Assembly: GCA_944387435.1 (NCBI GenBank) | Contig: CALXEW010000011.1 | Location: 1-55,910 of the forward strand | Direction: 5' to 3' | Length of the DNA: 55,910 bases | DNA from: an uncultured Clostridia bacterium | Lineage (GTDB): Bacteria > Bacillota > Clostridia > TANB77 > CAG-508 | In this document: one piece after another, positions 43,766 to 52,307 of the stretch | Position numbering within the stretch: the first letter of the stretch is position 1 | Layout of the letters: each line of letters begins with the position of its first letter | Position numbers and translations under genes: made by a program | The notes under the pieces: model-generated | The model's database searches: none | The model's input: only the letters and a program-made list of their open reading frames with translations | What the model was told of the DNA's origin: nothing

Positions 43766-46700
43766 ATAAATCTATTGCTTTATTCAAGTAAACTGAATAT
43801 ATATAAATATTTTTAACTTGTTTTTTATATGTTTTTTCTAATGCTTTTTTATATAACTCCAATTGTTTTTTATATTTTATAACTAATTCTTGTTCATTTC
43901 CCAATTCAACATAATCTGTTTTATAGTCTACAAGATTTAAGTTATCATCTTTATCTATATAATAAAGATCGATAATCCCCTGAACTAATATATTTTCTTT
44001 GGTTTCTTCCTTGTAAATCTCTTTTGCTGGAATATTTATATAAAAAGGCTTTTCTCTTTCTACTTTTTTTGCAATCTTCAATTCATTCCAAATATTTGAT
44101 TTAGTAAACTCTAAAATTTTATTTGGATTAATAGCCTCTTTTTCTTTGGTTGTTATAATCTTTTTTGCTTCCAATTCTTCAATTAAGGCTTTTACTTTTA
44201 CAATATCATAATCATCCTTTTCATTTAACTTTTGTAAACATAAATGTACTAAAGTTCCTTTCATAGCTGCTGTTATCTTTTCTTCTTTTCCATTTTTTAA
44301 AAACTTTGGTTTTGGAAGATTTATTTCTTTTTCTACTAATATTTTTTCTCCATTTTCCAATTGTTTCAAAGTTGTAACTGATGTCTTTGTTGGTATTGTC
44401 GTATCTAACATATTAGGATATTCATAATTTAATATACTACTTATTTCATTTAACTCTTCTTCGTTTATTTTTCTACTTTCTAACTCTTCTAAAACATCTA
44501 TTTCTTCGTTATCTACTTTCTTTAATGTTTTTAGTAAAGCTTTCTTTTTATAAGTATTTAATTCTACCTTATCACAACATATTTTTTTCTCATATTGGTA
44601 AACAAGTAAAATCCAATCTAAATATTTTTTACATTTTTTAATTAAAATAGAATTAATCTTACCATTTTGTTTTGGATATCGTTCTATTCTAGAATCTATC
44701 TTTTCTAAGTCTTTCTTAAAATCTCTTGTCACACCTGTTATGAATAATTTTTCTTTTGCTCTAGTTAGAGCAACATATAATATTCTCATTTCTTCTGAAA
44801 GTGTTTCTAATAAGATTTTATTCTTAATAGCTTGTTTACTTAAAGTATCATATTTTACTTGTTTGTCATAATCTATATATTTTGCGCCTATTCCCATCTC
44901 TTGGTGAAGCAATACATCTTCTTTTAAATCATTTAAATTAAATTGTTTTCCTGTACTTGATAAAAATACAACTGGAAATTCTAATCCTTTGCTCTTATGA
45001 ATACTCATTATTCTTACAACATCATCATTTTCTCCAATAAGTTTTGCAGAGCCCATATCTCCACTAGCTATCTTTAATTTATCTATAAAGTTTATAAAAT
45101 TATATAGTCCTTTAAAATTGCTACTTTCATAGTCTTTTGCTTTTTGGAATAACATTTTTAAATTTGCTTGTCTTAAATCTCCATTTGGCATAAGGCCTAC
45201 ATAATTATAATAACCTGTATCACTATAAATCTTCCAAATAAGTTCGTCCAAAGCAAGATATTCTTTTTCTTTTCTCCAATTGTCTAAACTTTCAAAAAAG
45301 TTATGTATTTTATTCTTTAATTCATTATCTACATCTATAATAGCTTTTTGCATGCAAGTATAGAAATTGTCATAGGAATCTGTTAAACGTATTTTCACTA
45401 ATTCATTATCTGTAAACTTTCCTATATATGACCTTAGCACACACACTAATGAAATATCTTGCATTGGGTTATCTATTATTTTCAATAAAGACATTATTGT
45501 CTGTATTTCAATAGAGTCTAGATATTCTTGTGAACTATCAGAAAATACTGGTATTTCTATATTTAATAATTCTTGTTCATATACAGGTGCTGGACTAGAA
45601 GTAGACCTAAGTAATATTACTATATCTTTATATGAAATATCTCTATATTTTTCTTTTTTTCTATCCCATACTTGAAATTTGCTTTCTATTAATTTTTTTA
45701 TTTTATTTGCAACAAACCTTGCTTCTAGTTCTACATTTTCTATTCTATCCTCTTCTTCTAATTTTTCTTCTCCATTTTCTTCACTATCTAATTCAATCTC
45801 TTCATCCGATAAATCAATTATATCTATTTCTGTATTTAAGTCTTGTTTTTCATCTGGATAATCTGCTCCTAAGTTTAAATATTCATCTTCGTTATATTCT
45901 ATATCACCTAGATTATCACTCATAATATCTTGAAATATTAAATTTGTAAAATATAAAACATTTTCTCTACTTCTAAAATTCTTAAATAATTGTATTTTTA
46001 GACCATCTTCTTTTAATCTTTCTTCTTTATTTTTATAACTTTTATACTTACTAATAAACAATTCTGGCATTGCTTGACGAAATTTGTATATACTTTGTTT
46101 TACGTCTCCTACCATAAAGATGTTGTTTCCTTTTGATACAGAATTTAGTATATATTCTTGTACTAAATTACTATCTTGATATTCGTCAATTGCAATTTCT
46201 TGATATTTTTCTTGATATTTTTTTGCAATATCAGAGGAAACAATCTTTCCTTCTTCTTCTTTGATTAATATATTTAATGCGAAATGCTCTACATCATGAA
46301 AGTCTACAATATTCTTTTCCCTTTTTCTTTTTGAAAATTCTTTTTCAAATTCTAAAATTATATTCTTTAATTTTGATAATATTGAATACATATCAAAAAT
46401 GTCTTGGTTTGCTGTCTTAGAATCACAAACTAAAATATTATTTAAGATTTTCAAATTTTCTTTTACTGAATCTCTTATACTCTTAGCCTCGTCCTTTTCT
46501 AACGAATCTACTTTATTTCTTGGCCATGTTACAAATTTTAAATTAGTATTTATCTCATATGCCTTATCCCAATTATCTAAGTTGTCTTTTAATTTTTCTA
46601 ATATGTTTATATCATTTCTAATTGTTTGAAAAAATTTTTCTAAATCAGGATTAAACTCAAGGATTTTTGCTGCACTTTGTAAAAAAGATATCCCGTCTAC

Positions 46701-47366
46701 TAATTCATCTTCTATTTCTTTTAATAAAACACTTCCCCAAGGTGTAGTAGAAAAATCTTCATCTAAATCTTTTATATTAAACATTTCTACCTTTTCTTCA
46801 AGCCATTTTTCAGGAAAAGGATTACTTTGAATATAGTTATAAATTTTTAATATTAAATCTTTTAAAGGACTATCATCTCTATAGCTTGTATATGTATGAA
46901 TTAGTTTTGAAAAGTCTTCGTCATCTTCTTCATATTTTTTTTCAAACATATCTTCTATTACTTCTTGTTTTAGTAATTCTATTTCTGTTGTATCTGCTAT
47001 CCTAAAATTAGGTGCTACATTTTCTAATTCATAAAAATTGTTTCTTACTAATTCTAAACAAAAAGAGTCTATTGTACATATACTTGCTTTATTTAGCAAT
47101 GTTATTTGTCTTAATAGTTTTTCATCATTTGGATTTTCATCTAACTTTTTATATATTGCATCTAAAACTCTTTCTCTCATTTCTGATGCTGCTGCATTTG
47201 TAAATGTTACTACTAGTAATTTATCTATATCTATTCCTTCTTCTACTACTTTTTTTATTATTCTTTCTACTAGTACAGCGGTTTTTCCACTTCCGGCTGC
47301 TGCTGCAACTAATATATTAGAACCTTTTTGGCTTATTGCTTGTACTTGTTCCTTGGTCCACTCCAT
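43764..47366 (-). CDS. addA: ATP-dependent helicase/nuclease subunit AddA
   Basis: 1200 residues. RecBCD-like helicase-nuclease for double-strand break repair. UvrD-type helicase motifs: Walker A AAAGSGKTAVL (about residues 20-30), VTFTNAAASEMRERV, DEYQDSN, GDVKQSIYKFR, IMSIHKSKGLEFPVVF, ILYVALTRAKEKL; the C-terminal RecB-type nuclease has GTLVHLCLQKL and VDYKTDYVE. The partner addB usually stands upstream but is not here; the next gene upstream is a DUF4190 protein. ATG 47366 follows AAAGGAGAA. Confidence 0.96.
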   Translation of the reverse strand: MEWTKEQVQAISQKGSNILVAAAAGSGKTAVLVERIIKKVVEEGIDIDKLLVVTFTNAAASEMRERVLDAIYKKLDENPNDEKLLRQITLLNKASICTIDSFCLELVRNNFYELENVAPNFRIADTTEIELLKQEVIEDMFEKKYEEDDEDFSKLIHTYTSYRDDSPLKDLILKIYNYIQSNPFPEKWLEEKVEMFNIKDLDEDFSTTPWGSVLLKEIEDELVDGISFLQSAAKILEFNPDLEKFFQTIRNDINILEKLKDNLDNWDKAYEINTNLKFVTWPRNKVDSLEKDEAKSIRDSVKENLKILNNILVCDSKTANQDIFDMYSILSKLKNIILEFEKEFSKRKREKNIVDFHDVEHFALNILIKEEEGKIVSSDIAKKYQEKYQEIAIDEYQDSNLVQEYILNSVSKGNNIFMVGDVKQSIYKFRQAMPELFISKYKSYKNKEERLKEDGLKIQLFKNFRSRENVLYFTNLIFQDIMSDNLGDIEYNEDEYLNLGADYPDEKQDLNTEIDIIDLSDEEIELDSEENGEEKLEEEDRIENVELEARFVANKIKKLIESKFQVWDRKKEKYRDISYKDIVILLRSTSSPAPVYEQELLNIEIPVFSDSSQEYLDSIEIQTIMSLLKIIDNPMQDISLVCVLRSYIGKFTDNELVKIRLTDSYDNFYTCMQKAIIDVDNELKNKIHNFFESLDNWRKEKEYLALDELIWKIYSDTGYYNYVGLMPNGDLRQANLKMLFQKAKDYESSNFKGLYNFINFIDKLKIASGDMGSAKLIGENDDVVRIMSIHKSKGLEFPVVFLSSTGKQFNLNDLKEDVLLHQEMGIGAKYIDYDKQVKYDTLSKQAIKNKILLETLSEEMRILYVALTRAKEKLFITGVTRDFKKDLEKIDSRIERYPKQNGKINSILIKKCKKYLDWILLVYQYEKKICCDKVELNTYKKKALLKTLKKVDNEEIDVLEELESRKINEEELNEISSILNYEYPNMLDTTIPTKTSVTTLKQLENGEKILVEKEINLPKPKFLKNGKEEKITAAMKGTLVHLCLQKLNEKDDYDIVKVKALIEELEAKKIITTKEKEAINPNKILEFTKSNIWNELKIAKKVEREKPFYINIPAKEIYKEETKENILVQGIIDLYYIDKDDNLNLVDYKTDYVELGNEQELVIKYKKQLELYKKALEKTYKKQVKNIYIYSVYLNKAIDL

Positions 47367-47436
47367 TTATATTTTTCTCCTTTTTCTCTTTTTTGATATT
47401 CTATCATTTGTAATATACTTTTTCAATAGAACAAAC

Positions 47437-47464
47437 GAGGATATAACTAACAAGTTATATCCTC
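47437..47464. terminator. Hairpin between addA and the DUF4190 gene
   Basis: GAGGATATAACT / AGTTATATCCTC, perfect 12-bp stem with a 4-nt loop. The T tail is weak in both directions, so it may be a weak terminator of DUF4190. Confidence 0.6.
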
Positions 47465-47490
47465 TAAATATCATTTTATATTAATTTATA

Positions 47491-47772
47491 TTATAACATT
47501 GATGCAAATAATAATACAAATACTACATCAACAGCTCCAACAGCTGTTCCTGTAATTGCCATCCATTTACATTTTTGTTTTTCTGAGTCAAATTTGTTTA
47601 TTCCAATTATTCCTAAAACTAAGGCAGCTATACCTAATGGTAACCCAAATATTATAAGTCCTACTAGTGAAAAAATGAAACTAAGTAAGCCACAAATGTT
47701 AAGAGCCTTTTCTTGGCTATTTGTTTCATTTGTATTAAGATTTTCATCTTGTTTTACTTCGTTTTCGTCCAT
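47491..47772 (-). CDS. DUF4190 membrane protein
   Basis: 93 residues. Acidic N-terminus of about 20 residues, then two hydrophobic helices (about 24-57 with SLVGLIIFGLPLGIAALVLG, and 69-92), the layout of DUF4190. Function unknown. ATG 47772 follows AAAGGAGGA. Confidence 0.75.
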   Translation of the reverse strand: MDENEVKQDENLNTNETNSQEKALNICGLLSFIFSLVGLIIFGLPLGIAALVLGIIGINKFDSEKQKCKWMAITGTAVGAVDVVFVLLFASML

Positions 47773-47922
47773 AAAAATTCCTCCTTTAATACTATATATG
47801 TATATAATATAGTATTATATTATTCATGTCAATTTTTTACAAGAAATTTGTTTTAATTTTTATTGCTTTTTAATATGTTTATCTATATAATTAATTTAAT
47901 ATTATTTTGAAAGGAGATTTAT

Positions 47923-48588
47923 ATGGAAAATGAAATAACTTCTCAAAACAAATTATTTGGTAAGACTTTCTTCTGGATGTTTTTAGGACTTCTTGGTTCA
48001 GCAATTATCGCCTATTATACCTATGCTTCTGGACTACTTTTTAATATTATTATAGAAGGATATTTTAATATTTTATTAATTGCAGAACTTGTCGCAGTTT
48101 TACTCTTTAGCTTTTTATTTAGAAAATTGCCAGCTACTATTGTAGGAATTCTCTATTTTGTGTACGCAATGCTAAATGGCGTTACATTAGCTACAGTTTT
48201 TGCAGTTTTTGAACTTTCTTCTATTATATATTTATTTGCTGTTTCAGCTATTATTTTTGCTATACTTGGTTTAATTGGCTACAAAACAAATAAAGATTTA
48301 ACTTCATGGAGTCCTTATATAACAGTATTTCTAATTGCTGGGATTGTTCTTAGTATCATTAATTTATTTATATTAAAAAGTTCTGGGCTTGATTTGTTTA
48401 TTGATTGGTTTGTTTTAGCTTTATTTTGTGGAATTACTATTTATGATATTAACAAAATAAAAATGCTACAAACAGTTCCGGATATTAACCAAGAAAAAAT
48501 ATATGTATACTGTGCTATGCAATTATATTTAGACTTTATAAATATTTTCTTACGTGTTCTTTCTATATTTGGGAAAAGAAGAAATTAA
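47923..48588 (+). CDS. Bax inhibitor-1/YccA family membrane protein
   Basis: 221 residues, seven hydrophobic helices. Family features: FGKTFFWMFLGLLGSAIIAYYTY at the N-terminus and CGITIYDINKIKML near 170-185. Bacterial BI-1 proteins are pH-sensitive calcium leak channels in some cases; role here unknown. ATG 47923 follows AAAGGAGA. Ends at a terminator. Confidence 0.9.
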   Translation: MENEITSQNKLFGKTFFWMFLGLLGSAIIAYYTYASGLLFNIIIEGYFNILLIAELVAVLLFSFLFRKLPATIVGILYFVYAMLNGVTLATVFAVFELSSIIYLFAVSAIIFAILGLIGYKTNKDLTSWSPYITVFLIAGIVLSIINLFILKSSGLDLFIDWFVLALFCGITIYDINKIKMLQTVPDINQEKIYVYCAMQLYLDFINIFLRVLSIFGKRRN

Positions 48589-48600
48589 AATAAAAAATAT

Positions 48601-48626
48601 AAAAGAAGCTTACGCTTCTTTTTATT
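48601..48626. terminator. Terminator after the BI-1 gene
   Basis: AAAAGAAGC-TTAC-GCTTCTTTT followed by T-rich sequence; serves both convergent genes. Confidence 0.85.
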
Positions 48627-48890
48627 TTACTCTAAATTTTCCTTTATTGCTACCATTAGTTCATTTGATTGTACTACTTTACTTTCCCCTTGATACATAT
48701 ATTTTGCACCTGTAAAATATACTTGATATCCAAGGTTTTCAAGTCTTGTTTTACAAAGTCTTAAAAATTCTTGTGTTTCTTCTTCTGATAAATCAAATTT
48801 TATTCTTACTTCATAAAAAGTTATTGTTACTATATTTTCATCACTATTTATTTTATTATCTAAATATTGTGTTATCTCCTGCATTGTCAT
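48627..48890 (-). CDS. Hypothetical protein, 87 residues
   Basis: From ATG 48890 (AGGAGAGAA upstream; the frame is open further to 48950). MTMQEITQYLDNKINSDENI, then a beta-alpha-beta-like pattern (VTITFYEVRIKFDLSEEETQEFLRLCKTRLENLGYQVYF) and a short C-terminal helix. Not recognised. Single gene. Confidence 0.6.
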   Translation of the reverse strand: MTMQEITQYLDNKINSDENIVTITFYEVRIKFDLSEEETQEFLRLCKTRLENLGYQVYFTGAKYMYQGESKVVQSNELMVAIKENLE

Positions 48891-48961
48891 TTTATTTCTC
48901 TCCTTTACTTGGTATATTTTACCACATATTTTTAGAAAAATAAATACCATGAATTATTTTT

Positions 48962-50263
48962 TTAAATTATTTTCTCAATTTCTCCAATTGCATATAGTGG
49001 TATATTGGTAAGCCATTCATCTTTTTTATATTCTGCCATAGATGTTCTTACATTTTTAGTTGTTCCATATTTATTTACAAATTCTTTTAAACTTTTTGCT
49101 TTTAAATTTTGTTCTGCTTTTACTTCTATAGGGATTACATCAGTCCCTAATTGTATAATAAAGTCCACCTCTGCAGTTGCCCTTTCTGCTGACCAATAAA
49201 AAACTGATATATCCTTATTAGATTTTAATTCTGTTAGTACAAACTGCTCTGTAAGTGAACCCTTAAATTCTGTAAAAATTTTACTTCCCTCTAATAAGAT
49301 TTTTTCATCAATATTTGCCATTGCACCTAAAAGACCAACATCTAACATATATAATTTGAATGCACTTATATCTTGGTATGCAATTAATGGAATATTAGGT
49401 TTCTTTATCCTATCAACTTTGTATACCAAACCACAATCTACTAACCAAGATAAGGCAAGTTCATATTCTTTTGCTCTTGCGCCTTCTTTTATTAGTCCAT
49501 ATATGAATTTTTTATTTTCTTTTGCCAATTGAGATGGTATGCTATTCCACAACATTCTTAATCTTGGTACTATTTCATTTGGGGCATGTTTTGAAAAGTC
49601 TTCCTCATATGCCTTTAATAATTGATTTTGAATTTTTCTTACTTGTTTTAAATCTTTTGTATCAACATATCTTTCTACTGCTGCTGGCATTCCTCCAATA
49701 AAATAATATTGCCTTAATAAATCTATTAATTTATCTTTAAATATTCCTATTAATTTCCAATCTTTTTTTTCTAGTAACTCTACTAATTTCTCCTCTCCTA
49801 ATGCTAATAGAAATTCTTTAAAGTTCAATGGATATAAATCCATGAAATCCACTTTTCCGACAGGAAATGATGTTCCTTCGTGCAAGGCCACTCCAAGTAG
49901 TGAACCTGCAGCTATAATATTATATTCTCTTGCATTTTCATAAAAATATTTTAATGAAGTTAATGCTTTTGGCACTTCTTGTACTTCATCAAAAATTAAT
50001 AGTGTATCTTCTTTTTTTATATCAACACCTGTTTCAATCTTTAAGCCCTGTATTAATCTTTCTATATCAAAGTCTCCTTGGAATAACCTTTCCATTCTTT
50101 CATTTCCATCAAAATTAACATATGCTACTTTTTTATAATACTTTTTTCCAAACTCTTGCATTAACCAAGTCTTACCAACCTGTCTTGCCCCTCTTATTAT
50201 TAAAGGCATTCTACTTTTTGAGTTTTTCCATTCTTCTAATTTTCTTAATTTTTCACGATACAT
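48962..50263 (-). CDS. DUF4143 ATPase (AAA+ superfamily)
   Basis: 433 residues. N-terminal AAA domain with Walker A GARQVGKTWLMQEF and Walker B LLIFDEVQEVP, AGSLLG arginine-finger region, LYPLNFKEF, then the C-terminal DUF4143 restriction-endonuclease-like domain with EVDFIIQLGTDVIPIEVKA. Such genes occur in variable numbers in Clostridia and are often linked to mobile regions. Three direct repeats stand upstream. ATG 50263 follows AAGGAGG. Confidence 0.88.
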   Translation of the reverse strand: MYREKLRKLEEWKNSKSRMPLIIRGARQVGKTWLMQEFGKKYYKKVAYVNFDGNERMERLFQGDFDIERLIQGLKIETGVDIKKEDTLLIFDEVQEVPKALTSLKYFYENAREYNIIAAGSLLGVALHEGTSFPVGKVDFMDLYPLNFKEFLLALGEEKLVELLEKKDWKLIGIFKDKLIDLLRQYYFIGGMPAAVERYVDTKDLKQVRKIQNQLLKAYEEDFSKHAPNEIVPRLRMLWNSIPSQLAKENKKFIYGLIKEGARAKEYELALSWLVDCGLVYKVDRIKKPNIPLIAYQDISAFKLYMLDVGLLGAMANIDEKILLEGSKIFTEFKGSLTEQFVLTELKSNKDISVFYWSAERATAEVDFIIQLGTDVIPIEVKAEQNLKAKSLKEFVNKYGTTKNVRTSMAEYKKDEWLTNIPLYAIGEIEKII

Positions 50264-50315
50264 AAGCAGCCTCCTTTTTTATTATATGTTAATTATACCA
50301 TATTTATCACAAAAA

Positions 50316-50391
50316 TTCAAAGGAAAATTTGATTATTTATACATTTTTTCAAAGGAAAAATGTCGATATTTATACATTTTTTCAAAGGAAA
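50316..50391. repeat. Three direct repeats upstream of the DUF4143 ATPase gene
   Basis: Three copies of TTCAAAGGAAA at 50316, 50348 and 50381, spaced 32 and 33 bases, each of the last two preceded by ATTTATACATTTTT. On the minus strand each unit looks promoter-like (TTTGAA...TATAAA), and the one nearest the gene merges with a TATAAT box at about 50290-50300. Confidence 0.75.
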
Positions 50392-50476
50392 TTATTAATT
50401 TTATTAAAAATAAAGTATATGATTTCTCATACACTCTATTTTTAATATATTATTTGTAAAAATTACATTTTACTAT

Positions 50477-52306
50477 TTACTCTTCTTCTTCGACTTCAAA
50501 TTGTGAATTATAAAGTTCACTATAGAATCCACCTTTAGCAAGTAAAGCTTCATGTGTTCCTTGTTCTACTATGTCACCATGATTCATAACTAAAATTAAA
50601 TCTGCATTTTTGATAGTTGATAATCTGTGTGCAATAATAAAACTTGTTCTACCTTTCATTAGGTTATCCATTGCATCTTGTATTTGTATCTCTGTTCTCG
50701 TATCAATTGAAGATGTTGCTTCATCTAATATTAATATCTTGGGGTCTGCTAAAATTACTCTTGCAATTGTAAGTAATTGTTTCTGTCCTGCTGACACATT
50801 GCTTGATTCTTCATTTAAAAGAGAATTATATCCATTTGGCAGAGTTTTTATAAAGTGATGAACATGTGCTGCTTTTGCTGCTCTGATTACCTCATCATCT
50901 GCTGCATCTTCTTTACCATATTTAATATTATCTTTTACAGTACCTCCAAATAGCCAAGTATCTTGAAGTACCATTCCAAACATTTTACGAAGTTCTCCTC
51001 TTTCGAAGTCTTTAATATTATGACCGTCAACTAAAATTGCTCCACTATTTACATCATAAAATCTCATAAGAAGTTTTACCATTGTAGTTTTTCCTGCTCC
51101 TGTTGGTCCAACAATTGCAATTTTTTGTCCATTCTTTACACTACAATTAAAATCATTAATAATTGTTTTATTTGGGTCATAACCAAATTTAACATGGTCA
51201 AATTCTATATTTCCTTCTAGTTTGGATGTATCAATATTTCCTTTTGCAGTGTCAGCTTCTTCTGGTTGTTCTAAGAATTCAAAAATTCTTTCAGCAGCTG
51301 CTGCCATAGATTGTAACATACTAGAAATTTGTGCTATTTGGTTTATTGGTTGTACAAATTGTCTATTGTATTGTATAAAACTTTGGATATTTCCTACTGT
51401 AATTGTTCCATTAATTGCTAAATATCCACCAGCTACTGCAACTCCTACATAACCAACATTTCCAATGAAGTTCATTACTGGATGTATTAAACCTGATAAG
51501 AATTGTGATTTCCAAGCTGAATGATATAAAGTGTCATTCGCTTTTTCAAATTCTTTGTCTACTTTTCCTTCTGCATTAAATACTTTTACAATATTTAGTC
51601 CTCCATATATTTCTTCAACTTGACCATTTACATGTCCTAAATAATCTTGTTGAGCTTTGAAGTATTTTTGAGATTTACTAACAATAATTTTTACTAACAC
51701 TCCTGCTATTGGTAAAATTACAAGTGATATTAAAGTCATTTGCCAACTTATAGAAAGCATCATAATTAATATTCCAATTATTGTACATACAGAAGTAATA
51801 ATCTGTGTAATACTTTGGTTTAAGTTCATACTTAAAGTATCAATATCATTTGTTATTATTGATAATACTTCTCCATGTGTTTTAGTATCAAAATAGTTCA
51901 TTGGTAATTTATTTATTTTTTGAGCAATATCATTTCTCAATCTGTAAGTTAGCTTCTGAGCAACTCCCGTCATCGTAAAACCTTGAACTAATGAGAATAA
52001 AGCACTTGCAAAGTATAATCCGAGTAAACCTAATAATATTGAACCTAGTTTTCCAAAGTCAATTCCTGAGCCACCAGATATTTTACTAACTAATCCATTA
52101 AATATCTCTGTCGTTGCATTTCCAAGTATTTTGGGTCCTACAATTGTAAATATAGTGCTTCCTATTGCAAAAATTATTACAATAGTTAATGCTAATTTAT
52201 ATTTTGATAAATAATTCTTTATTAGTTTTTTCGTTGTTTTCTTAAAGTCTTTTGCCTTTGCTGTAGACATATTACTTCTAGGTCCTCCCATTGGTCCTCC
52301 TGGCAT
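50477..52306 (-). CDS. ABC exporter half-transporter, subunit 2
   Basis: 609 residues. Six membrane helices (about residues 30-340) and an ATPase domain: Walker A GPTGAGKTT, signature NVSAGQKQL (altered from SGGQ), Walker B ILILDEATS with catalytic Glu. Its start (ATG 52306) overlaps the end of subunit 1: the ribosome site AGGAGGT is formed by the last codons of the upstream gene, so the two are coupled. The N-terminus is Gly/Pro/Met rich (MPGGPMGGPRSN). Confidence 0.9.
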   Translation of the reverse strand: MPGGPMGGPRSNMSTAKAKDFKKTTKKLIKNYLSKYKLALTIVIIFAIGSTIFTIVGPKILGNATTEIFNGLVSKISGGSGIDFGKLGSILLGLLGLYFASALFSLVQGFTMTGVAQKLTYRLRNDIAQKINKLPMNYFDTKTHGEVLSIITNDIDTLSMNLNQSITQIITSVCTIIGILIMMLSISWQMTLISLVILPIAGVLVKIIVSKSQKYFKAQQDYLGHVNGQVEEIYGGLNIVKVFNAEGKVDKEFEKANDTLYHSAWKSQFLSGLIHPVMNFIGNVGYVGVAVAGGYLAINGTITVGNIQSFIQYNRQFVQPINQIAQISSMLQSMAAAAERIFEFLEQPEEADTAKGNIDTSKLEGNIEFDHVKFGYDPNKTIINDFNCSVKNGQKIAIVGPTGAGKTTMVKLLMRFYDVNSGAILVDGHNIKDFERGELRKMFGMVLQDTWLFGGTVKDNIKYGKEDAADDEVIRAAKAAHVHHFIKTLPNGYNSLLNEESSNVSAGQKQLLTIARVILADPKILILDEATSSIDTRTEIQIQDAMDNLMKGRTSFIIAHRLSTIKNADLILVMNHGDIVEQGTHEALLAKGGFYSELYNSQFEVEEEE

Positions 52307-52307
52307 A

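Noticed and set aside
50316..50391. CRISPR array
   Set aside because: Only three short AT-rich repeats with spacers that are themselves partly repeated, and no cas genes.
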